From Pseudomonadota bacterium (GTDB taxonomy: Bacteria > Pseudomonadota > Gammaproteobacteria > Burkholderiales > Thiobacillaceae), in assembly GCA_021847385.1 (NCBI GenBank), contig JAJZTV010000039.1, forward strand, positions 1 through 11,968: a stretch of 11,968 nt of DNA. Reading direction: 5' to 3'. This document shows positions 7,757 through 11,968 of the stretch, piece after piece (the stretch's first letter is position 1; each line of letters starts with the position of its first letter). A model generated the notes under the pieces. It did not search any database. It was not told the origin of the DNA and worked only from the letters and a program-made list of their open reading frames with translations. Position numbers and translations under genes: made by a program.

Positions 7757-8232
7757 TTCATGTCGTCCAATAGTTTGTCGACAGCTTCCGCCGTCAGGTG
7801 GCTGTGCATCTTGTGGTTGTTGTGCAGGCACAGGGGGCCGTCGCCGCAGGCGCCCATGCACTCGCCCTCGACCAGGGTGTAGCGGCCATCGGCGGTGGTT
7901 TCGCCGAACTCCACGCCCAGCTTGGCCTTGAGCTGCTCGGCGATCTTGTCGGCGCCCTGCAGCAGGCACGGCAGGTTGGTGCACAGGGTCACCTTGTTGC
8001 GGCCGACCGGCTTCAGGTCGTACATGTTGTAGAAGGTCGCCACCTCGTAGGCCGCGATCGGCGGCATGCCGAGATAGTTGGCGACAAATTCGATAGTCTC
8101 GGTCGCCAGCCAGCCCTTCTCGGTCTGGGCGATACGCAAGGCTGCCATCACCGCCGATTGCTTATGCTCAGGCGGATATTTGGCGATCTCTTTGTCGATC
8201 AGGGCTAAGGATTCTTGTGAAAGCATAGTCAT
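7753..8232 (-). CDS. nuoE: NADH-quinone oxidoreductase subunit E (NuoE), [2Fe-2S]
   Basis: NuoE (24-kDa subunit) is a thioredoxin-like protein holding cluster N1a beside NuoF. The product is 159 residues. The four ligands are present with family spacing: Cys84 and Cys89 (CTNLPC), then Cys125 and Cys129 (ECMGACGDGP). The helical N-terminal part includes YEVATFYNMY at residues 62-71, another family mark. The start is ATG 8230-8232 (MTMLSQ), 4 bp after the nuoD stop. The ATG two codons later is a possible alternative because the only upstream purine run is a weak GATGGGAT. The stop overlaps the nuoF start. Confidence 0.98.
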   Translation of the reverse strand: MTMLSQESLALIDKEIAKYPPEHKQSAVMAALRIAQTEKGWLATETIEFVANYLGMPPIAAYEVATFYNMYDLKPVGRNKVTLCTNLPCLLQGADKIAEQLKAKLGVEFGETTADGRYTLVEGECMGACGDGPLCLHNNHKMHSHLTAEAVDKLLDDMK

Positions 8233-8236
8233 CCCA

Positions 8237-9490
8237 TCAACGATCGATTTCGCCGAACACGATGTCCATGGTGCCGATGATGGCCACCACGTCGGCGATC
8301 ATGTGGCCGCGCGACATCTCGTCCATGGCCGCCAGATGGGCGAAGCCCGGCGCGCGGATCTTCATGCGGTAGGGCTTGTTGGCGCCGTCGGACACCAGGT
8401 AGATGCCGAACTCGCCCTTCGGGTGCTCGACCGCGGCATAGGCCTCGCCCTCGGGCACGTGCATGCCTTCGGTGAAGAGCTTGAAGTGGTGGATCAGCTC
8501 TTCCATGTTGCTCTTCATGTTCTCGCGCGAAGGCGGCGCCACCTTGTGGTTCTCGACGATGACCGGACCGGGGTTCGCGCGCAGCCAGGCGATGCACTGC
8601 TGGATGATGCGGTTGCTCTGGCGCATCTCTTCGACCCGGACCAGGTAGCGGTCGTAGCTGTCGCCGTTGCGGCCGACCGGGATGTCGAAATCCATCCGGT
8701 CGTAGACCTCGTACGGCTGATGCTTGCGCAGGTCCCAAGCGACACCGGAGCCGCGCAGCATGGGGCCGGTAAAGCCCAGGGCCTTGGCCCGCTCCGGGCT
8801 GACCACGCCGATGTCGACCAGGCGCTGCTTCCAGATGCGGTTGTCGGTGAGCAGGGTCTCGTACTCGTCGACATAGCCCGGGAAGCGCTTGGTGAAGTCC
8901 TCGATGAAGTCGAGCACCGAGCCTTGGCGGTTCTCGTTCAGCCGTTTGACGTCGGCCTCGGTCTTGAACCGGTTGGGCTGGTATTGCGGCATCTGCTCGG
9001 GCAGGTCGCGGTAGACGCCGCCCGGCCGGTAATAGGCCGCATGCAGGCGGGCGCCGCTGACCGCCTCGTAGACGTCCATCAGGTCCTCCCGTTCGCGGAA
9101 GGCGTAGAGGAACACGGTCATGGCACCGACGTCGAGGGCATGGGCGCCGAGCCAGAGCAGATGATTGAGGATGCGGGTGATCTCGTCGAACATCACCCGG
9201 ATGTATTGGGCGCGCTCGGGCGGCGCAATGCCGAGCAACTTCTCGATGGCCATGACATAGGCGTGCTCGTTGCTCATCATCGAGACGTAATCGAGCCGGT
9301 CCATGTAGGGCACCGACTGCAGGAAGGTCTTGTGCTCGGCCAGCTTCTCGGTGGCGCGATGCAGCAGGCCGATGTGCGGATCGGCGCGCTCGACCACCTC
9401 GCCATCCAGCTCCAGCACCAGGCGCAGCACGCCGTGGGCGGCCGGGTGCTGGGGGCCAAAATTGAGCGTGTAATTTCTGATTTCAGACAT
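8237..9490 (-). CDS. nuoD: NADH-quinone oxidoreductase subunit D (NuoD)
   Basis: NuoD (49-kDa subunit, derived from a [NiFe]-hydrogenase large-subunit fold) lines the quinone-binding site. The product is 417 residues, the usual length where nuoC and nuoD are separate. PQHPAAHG (residues 13-20) contains the histidine hairpin of the quinone site, LHRATEKLAEHK (43-54) is the family signature, and Tyr68 in DRLDYVS matches the conserved quinone-site tyrosine. The C-terminus is MDIVFGEIDR. I chose ATG 9488-9490 (MSEIRNYTLNFGPQHP) over an upstream in-frame TTG at 9497-9499 because AAAGAGG lies about 10 nt before it. Its first 11 codons are also present upstream at 9604-9636 with only synonymous differences. 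Confidence 0.98.
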   Translation of the reverse strand: MSEIRNYTLNFGPQHPAAHGVLRLVLELDGEVVERADPHIGLLHRATEKLAEHKTFLQSVPYMDRLDYVSMMSNEHAYVMAIEKLLGIAPPERAQYIRVMFDEITRILNHLLWLGAHALDVGAMTVFLYAFREREDLMDVYEAVSGARLHAAYYRPGGVYRDLPEQMPQYQPNRFKTEADVKRLNENRQGSVLDFIEDFTKRFPGYVDEYETLLTDNRIWKQRLVDIGVVSPERAKALGFTGPMLRGSGVAWDLRKHQPYEVYDRMDFDIPVGRNGDSYDRYLVRVEEMRQSNRIIQQCIAWLRANPGPVIVENHKVAPPSRENMKSNMEELIHHFKLFTEGMHVPEGEAYAAVEHPKGEFGIYLVSDGANKPYRMKIRAPGFAHLAAMDEMSRGHMIADVVAIIGTMDIVFGEIDR

Positions 9491-9492
9491 GC

Positions 9493-9636
9493 TCAGCAAA
9501 CCTCTTTCGCAGGCATGGCGCTGGCAGACATTCCAGGCAGCTCAATTTCAGTGAAGGCTAACGTTTGCGCAGCAAACGTTAAGCGCGCAGCGCGGCCGGA
9601 GCTAAAGTTCAATGTGTAGTTACGAATCTCAGACAT
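9493..9636 (-). pseudogene. 47-codon ORF: duplicated nuoD start fused to a palindromic repeat
   Basis: The frame starts ATG 9634-9636 and stops TGA 9493-9495, 2 bp before the nuoD ATG. Residues 1-11 are MSEIRNYTLNF, identical to the NuoD N-terminus. The remaining residues (SSGRAARLTFAAQTLAF... ending MPAKEVC) come from the repeat unit and resemble no protein I know. Over the 11 shared codons there are nine base differences, all synonymous. The ORF lacks the histidine hairpin of NuoD, so it has no complex I function by itself. It could be a remnant of an earlier nuoD start, a leader peptide whose translation is coupled to nuoD, or a chance frame. There is no strong ribosome site; GGTGATGGC lies just before the ATG. 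Confidence 0.6.
9559..9606. repeat. Two-hairpin repeat, unit A (nuoC-nuoD spacer)
   Basis: Reading the plus strand, there is a perfect 10-bp hairpin TAACGTTTGC-GCA-GCAAACGTTA (9559-9581). Its last A and the next base form an AA spacer, followed by a 4-bp hairpin GCGC-GCA-GCGC (9583-9593) and the tail GGCCGGAGCTAAA (9594-9606). Unit B has the same plan with different stem sequences. In the minus-strand RNA both hairpins would form just upstream of nuoD, within codons 12-28 of the 47-codon ORF. Confidence 0.8.
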
Positions 9637-9699
9637 GCCATCACCACTCGTTGCTTGCCGTAGCATTAGCCAAAGCCAAGCTACACATCGAACTTCGGC
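9601..9699 (-). promoter_or_regulatory. Long-range inverted repeat enclosing the duplicated nuoD start
   Basis: Plus-strand 9680-9699 (GCTACACATCGAACTTCGGC) matches the reverse complement of 9601-9620 at 16 of 20 bases. All four differences are transitions, and two of them give G-U pairs in the minus-strand RNA, so 18 of 20 positions can pair. The 59-nt loop (9621-9679) holds the ATG of the 47-codon ORF, and the stem covers its codons 6-12. A competing 5-bp stem, GTAGC 9660-9664 with GCTAC 9680-9684, is possible. A regulatory role is only inference; the arm may also be a second, inverted copy of the repeat. Confidence 0.5.
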
Positions 9700-9724
9700 G
9701 CAGGCTCTTGTACCCGTCAGGGTG

Positions 9725-9769
9725 AACTTGCCGTAGGCAAGTTAAGGCCACAGGCCGGCCGGAGCCAAA
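9725..9769. repeat. Two-hairpin repeat, unit B (nuoC-nuoD spacer)
   Basis: Reading the plus strand, there is an 8-bp perfect hairpin AACTTGCC-GTA-GGCAAGTT (9725-9743), then AA, then a 4-bp hairpin GGCC-ACA-GGCC (9746-9756), then GGCCGGAGCCAAA (9757-9769). A small ACCC-GTCA-GGGT hairpin precedes it (9712-9723). Spacer, loop lengths and tail match unit A, while both stems differ yet stay fully complementary. Confidence 0.8.
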
Positions 9770-9790
9770 ATTGAGCGCAAGCATCACCAC
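9764..9790 (-). pseudogene. Second, shortened remnant of the nuoD start next to nuoC
   Basis: Minus-strand CGCTCAATTTTGGC (9764-9777) is identical over 14 bases to codons 8-12 of the real nuoD (9455-9468), where it encodes TLNFG. It is preceded by GTGGTGATG (9782-9790), which also occurs just before the longer copy at 9639-9647. The intervening codons for MSEIRNY are missing. It directly follows the nuoC stop and runs straight into repeat unit B, just as the longer copy runs into unit A. A 14-base match alone could be chance; the shared context makes it credible. Confidence 0.5.
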
Positions 9791-9792
9791 CA

Positions 9793-10392
9793 TCACTCCA
9801 CCTCGCCGTAGTTCTCGACCCGCACGATCCGCGGCGTCACCTCGCGCGGGGCTATGCTCACCGGCTGGTAGATCACCCGTTTGAGTTCGGGGTCGTAGCG
9901 CATCTCGACCTGGCCCGACAATGGGAAATCCTTGCGGAAGGGGTGGCCGATGAAGCCGTAGTCGGTCAGGATGCGGCGCAGGTCCGGGTGATTCTCGAAC
10001 ACGATACCGTACAGATCGAAGGCCTCGCGCTCGAACCAGTTCACCCCCGGCCAGACTTCGATCAGCGAAGCCAGCATGGGCAGGTCGTCGCTCTCGCAGA
10101 AGGCGCGGACACGGACGCGGTGATTCTTGGCCACCGACAAGAGATGGACCACGACGGCATAGCGCGGACCTTCGCGCAGCCCATCCTTGTAGTCCACATA
10201 GTCGACGCCGCAGAGGTCGATCAGGGTATCGAAGGCAAGTCCGGGCTCATCGCGCAGGGTCAGCGCCACGGCATGCCAGTCCTGCGGGCGCACCTCGAGG
10301 GTGACCTCGCCCAGCGCCACGCCACCGTCGGCGATCCGGTCGCCGAGCACGTCTTGCAAACGCGAAAAGAGTGCTTCCGCAGTCAAAGGCAC
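9793..10392 (-). CDS. nuoC: NADH-quinone oxidoreductase subunit C (NuoC)
   Basis: NuoC (30-kDa subunit) is a cofactor-free peripheral-arm subunit that packs on NuoD. The product is 199 residues. The family signature is intact near residues 138-171: WFEREAFDLYGIVFENHPD followed by LRRILTDYGFIGHPFRKDFPL. The start is GTG (10390-10392), not ATG. It is chosen because AGGAG lies about 9 nt upstream and overlaps the nuoB stop region, and the product MPLTAEALFSRLQ looks complete. nuoB ends 12 bp upstream. A 302-bp repeat-filled gap separates its stop from the nuoD start. Confidence 0.98.
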   Translation of the reverse strand: MPLTAEALFSRLQDVLGDRIADGGVALGEVTLEVRPQDWHAVALTLRDEPGLAFDTLIDLCGVDYVDYKDGLREGPRYAVVVHLLSVAKNHRVRVRAFCESDDLPMLASLIEVWPGVNWFEREAFDLYGIVFENHPDLRRILTDYGFIGHPFRKDFPLSGQVEMRYDPELKRVIYQPVSIAPREVTPRIVRVENYGEVE

Positions 10393-10404
10393 GGTGGGGA
10401 TCTC

Positions 10405-10881
10405 CTAGCGGGCGATGGTGTTGGTGCGGCGAATCTTCTTCTGCAGCTGCACCAAACCATAAAGCAGGGCCTCGGCAGTCGGGGGACAACCGGGCACATA
10501 GACATCGACAGGCACGATGCGGTCGCAGCCGCGCACCACGGAATAGGAATAGTGGTAGTAGCCACCGCCGTTGGCGCACGAGCCCATAGACAGCACCCAG
10601 CGCGGCTCGGCCATCTGGTCGTAGACCTTGCGCAGGGCCGGCGCCATCTTGTTGGTCAAGGTGCCGGCCACGATCATCAGGTCGGACTGGCGCGGACTCG
10701 GCCGGAACACGATGCCGAAGCGGTCCAGATCGTAGCGGGAGGCGCCGGCATGCATCATCTCCACGGCGCAGCAGGCCAAACCAAAGGTCATCGGCCACAA
10801 CGAACCGGTACGGGTGTAATTGATCACCGTATCCAGCGTGGTCGTGACAAAGCCCTTTTCCAGGACGCCTTCGATACTCAT
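10405..10881 (-). CDS. nuoB: NADH-quinone oxidoreductase subunit B (NuoB)
   Basis: NuoB (PSST homologue) carries cluster N2, the last iron-sulfur cluster, which reduces quinone. The product is 158 residues. The N2 ligands are Cys37 and Cys38 in the tandem GLACCAVEMM, Cys102 in GSCANGGGYY and Cys132 in VPGCPP. One more cysteine, Cys119 (VRGCDR), is not one of these ligands. The ATG at 10879-10881 is 7 bp after the nuoA stop; a GGGAG run within the end of nuoA is a possible, rather distant ribosome site. Confidence 0.98.
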   Translation of the reverse strand: MSIEGVLEKGFVTTTLDTVINYTRTGSLWPMTFGLACCAVEMMHAGASRYDLDRFGIVFRPSPRQSDLMIVAGTLTNKMAPALRKVYDQMAEPRWVLSMGSCANGGGYYHYSYSVVRGCDRIVPVDVYVPGCPPTAEALLYGLVQLQKKIRRTNTIAR

Positions 10882-10888
10882 TACTCGG

Positions 10889-11245
10889 TTACTCCCACTC
10901 CAGGGCGCCCTTCATCCATTCATAGGCGAAGCCCACGACCAGGATGGCGAGGAAAATGACCATGGCAACGAAGCCGAACAGGCCGACCTGCTCGAGCACC
11001 ACCGCCCAAGGAAACAGAAAGGCGATCTCCAGATCGAATAGGATGAAAAGAATGGCCACGAGGTAGTAGCGCACGTCGAACTTCATCCGCGCGTCTTCAA
11101 AGGCCTCGAAGCCACACTCGTAAGGGGAAAGCTTTTCGCTGTCCGGTCGACTCGGCGCCAAAACCCAGCCCGCCACCATCGGCAACACCCCAACCGCCAA
11201 GCCGACCAAGATGAACAGCAGAACTGGAAAGTAGTTTTCTAGCAT
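10889..11245 (-). CDS. nuoA: NADH-quinone oxidoreductase subunit A (NuoA)
   Basis: NuoA is the ND3 homologue, a small membrane subunit near the quinone cavity and first gene of the operon. The product is 118 residues with three hydrophobic helices (about residues 7-29, 60-80 and 87-108). The loop after helix 1 has SPYECGFEAFEDARMKFDVRYY with Cys44 in the conserved ECGFE segment. Helix 2 has FDLEIAFLFPW with the conserved acidic residues. ATG 11243-11245 is preceded by AAAGGAAAT. The promoter lies about 40 bp upstream of the ATG. Confidence 0.98.
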   Translation of the reverse strand: MLENYFPVLLFILVGLAVGVLPMVAGWVLAPSRPDSEKLSPYECGFEAFEDARMKFDVRYYLVAILFILFDLEIAFLFPWAVVLEQVGLFGFVAMVIFLAILVVGFAYEWMKGALEWE

Positions 11246-11283
11246 TATTTCCTTTCGCGCTTCCAGCGCGCGTCTCCTAGGGG

Positions 11284-11313
11284 AGTGTATGCGGCGCGCA
11301 CGCGCAGTGTCAA
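11284..11313 (-). promoter_or_regulatory. Predicted sigma-70-type promoter of the nuo operon
   Basis: On the minus strand, TTGACA (11308-11313) is a perfect -35 box. TACACT (11284-11289), 18 bp downstream, matches the -10 consensus at 4 of 6 bases with its key T, A and final T. The start of transcription would be near 11277, giving an about 31-nt leader before the nuoA ATG. A second TATAAT at 11384-11389 has no convincing -35 box. Confidence 0.7.
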
Positions 11314-11331
11314 GGAAAGAGGCCGCCTAAA

Positions 11332-11353
11332 AACTCATTGATATCAATGAGTT
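11332..11353. promoter_or_regulatory. 22-bp perfect palindrome upstream of the nuo promoter
   Basis: The half-site is AACTCATTGAT, followed by its exact reverse complement ATCAATGAGTT. The centre lies about 65 bp upstream of the predicted transcription start, a position typical of activators that contact the RNA polymerase alpha subunit. The core TTGATATCAA has the half-sites of an FNR/Crp-type box but without the 4-bp spacer, so I do not assign that family. Flanking DNA is AT-rich in an otherwise GC-rich window, which supports a regulatory region. Confidence 0.6.
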
Positions 11354-11405
11354 ATAAGCAAAACCGACTGCTAGTATAAAGAGATTATATGGGCTTGGAG
11401 CCCCT

Positions 11406-11513
11406 CTCGGCAGGAAACATACCCCGCATCGAGACCGGGGGCGGATGGATGCAAGGCACTGCGCGTCGTCGATGCCTCTGCCATCGACGACGCGAGGCAC
11501 GTTTCCTACTGAG
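11406..11513. repeat. Nested inverted repeat between tRNA-Leu and nuoA
   Basis: The outer arms are CTCGGCAGGAAAC (11406-11418) and GTTTCCTACTGAG (11501-11513), which pair at 11 of 13 positions. The inner arms are perfect 13-bp CGCGTCGTCGATG (11462-11474) and CATCGACGACGCG (11482-11494) with a 7-nt loop. There is no T-run on either strand, so a classic intrinsic terminator is not supported. It could be another small inserted element or a structured end of the tRNA transcript. The whole gap 11246-11526 (281 bp) holds only this repeat, the palindrome and the promoter. Confidence 0.65.
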
Positions 11514-11526
11514 ATCGACTTTTAGA

Positions 11527-11611
11527 TGGTGCCGACGGCGAGACTCGAACTCGCACGCGTTTCCGCACTGCCCCCTCAAGACAGCGTGTCTACCAATTCC
11601 ACCACGTCGGC
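11527..11611 (-). tRNA. tRNA-Leu, anticodon GAG
   Basis: The 85-nt sequence folds as a class II tRNA. The acceptor stem is GCCGACG with CGTCGGC, and the 3' ACCA (discriminator A plus encoded CCA) is present. The anticodon arm is CTGTC-TTGAGGG-GGCAG, so the anticodon is GAG, reading CUC and CUU codons. The long variable arm (TGCGGAAACGCGT) is as expected for leucine. The T arm is GCGAG-TTCGAGT-CTCGC. A tRNA-Leu between secG and nuoA is a familiar arrangement in Beta- and Gammaproteobacteria. Confidence 0.97.
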
Positions 11612-11623
11612 AAATTGACGGGA

Positions 11624-11640
11624 TGCCTGGACTCCAGGCA
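11624..11640. repeat. Short hairpin between secG and tRNA-Leu
   Basis: TGCCTGG-ACT-CCAGGCA is a perfect 7-bp stem with a 3-nt loop in the 39-bp gap after the secG stop. On the minus strand it is followed by CCCGTC and no T-run. It may protect the secG mRNA end or mark a processing site before the tRNA; it is not a typical terminator. Confidence 0.5.
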
Positions 11641-11650
11641 CCCCCAAAAC

Positions 11651-11968
11651 TCATTTCGGGATTGCGCCCGCCTTCGACGGCTCGCCTTGGGGCTGGGCCG
11701 GCATCGGCAGCGATTGTTGCGGTGCCACCGGCGCCACTTCAGGCTTGCCCTTGCTCGAAGAGAAATAGGCCAGCCCCAGGCTGGTCAGGAAAAACACCGT
11801 GGCCAGGACCGCGGTAGCCCGACTCAAAAAGTTTGCCGAGCCCGTCGCACCAAACAGGCTACCGGAAGAACCGCTACCGAAAGCGGCCCCCATGTCGGCA
11901 CCCTTGCCATGCTGCAGCAGAACCAAGCCGACCACCGCAGCCGCCGCCAGGATATGCAAAATCCAAAC
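11651..11968 (-). CDS. secG: Protein-export membrane protein SecG, 5' end beyond window
   Basis: SecG is the small accessory subunit of the SecYEG translocon in the inner membrane. The frame is open to the window edge, so the first residues are missing; 105 residues are visible, starting VWILHILAAAAVVGLVLLQHGKG. That first hydrophobic helix is followed by the family motif LLQHGKGADMGAAFGSGSSGSLFGATGSANFLSR, then a second helix (ATAVLATVFFLTSLGLAYF). The C-terminal tail is rich in Pro, Ala and Gln and ends AGAIPK, variable as usual in this family. The gene is followed by tRNA-Leu and then the nuo operon. Confidence 0.96.
   Translation of the reverse strand, partial: VWILHILAAAAVVGLVLLQHGKGADMGAAFGSGSSGSLFGATGSANFLSRATAVLATVFFLTSLGLAYFSSSKGKPEVAPVAPQQSLPMPAQPQGEPSKAGAIPK

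Noticed and set aside
8078..9619. 513-codon plus-strand frame opposite nuoE and nuoD
   Set aside because: Same reason: both real genes lie opposite and are complete; there is no ribosome site or recognisable domain.
9712..9769. CRISPR-like array in the nuoC-nuoD spacer
   Set aside because: Only two units, of unequal stems and with unequal spacing; no repeated identical direct repeat and no cas gene.
11332..11353. FNR/Anr box
   Set aside because: The half-sites TTGAT and ATCAA are adjacent, without the four spacer bases that FNR-type boxes need.
11384..11389. A second nuo promoter based on TATAAT on the minus strand
   Set aside because: No acceptable -35 hexamer at 16-18 bp; the match may be chance in an AT-rich patch.

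Overview
The window is the bulk of a bacterial NADH:quinone oxidoreductase (respiratory complex I) operon, read on the minus strand. From high to low coordinates it runs: secG (5' end cut by the window edge), tRNA-Leu(GAG), the nuo promoter region, then nuoA-B-C-D-E-F-G-H-I-J-K and the first 355 codons of nuoL. Separate nuoC and nuoD genes, a NuoG without N7 cysteines, a secG/tRNA-Leu/nuoA order, and GC-rich codon use point to a Betaproteobacterium. I cannot name the genus from sequence alone. No gene on the plus strand is credible: the long plus-strand frames are shadows of nuo genes.

The genes work as one machine. NuoE, F and G form the NADH-oxidising arm. NuoB, C, D and I carry electrons to the quinone site with NuoH. 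NuoA, H, J, K and L are membrane subunits that couple this to proton transport. Most junctions are very tight: ATGA overlaps at E/F, G/H and J/K, and gaps of 4-12 bp at A/B, B/C, D/E and H/I.

The unusual content lies in the other four junctions, each of which is opened up by a different palindromic repeat. C/D (9493-9792) holds two structured repeat units with covarying stems and an extra copy of the nuoD start. F/G holds a 284-bp MITE-like element (6205-6488) with 23-bp perfect terminal inverted repeats, which supplies the nuoF stop codon and sits 2 bp upstream of the nuoG start. I/J (2150-2364) holds a REP-like double hairpin inside a second inverted repeat. K/L (1068-1220) holds a GC-rich hairpin pair. 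Upstream of nuoA there is a good sigma-70-type promoter, a 22-bp perfect palindrome likely to be a regulator site, and a nested inverted repeat.

I see no defence system, phage, CRISPR array or new enzyme. The points most worth a second look are the C/D spacer, the F/G element, and an altered cysteine spacing in the N3 iron-sulfur motif of NuoF.
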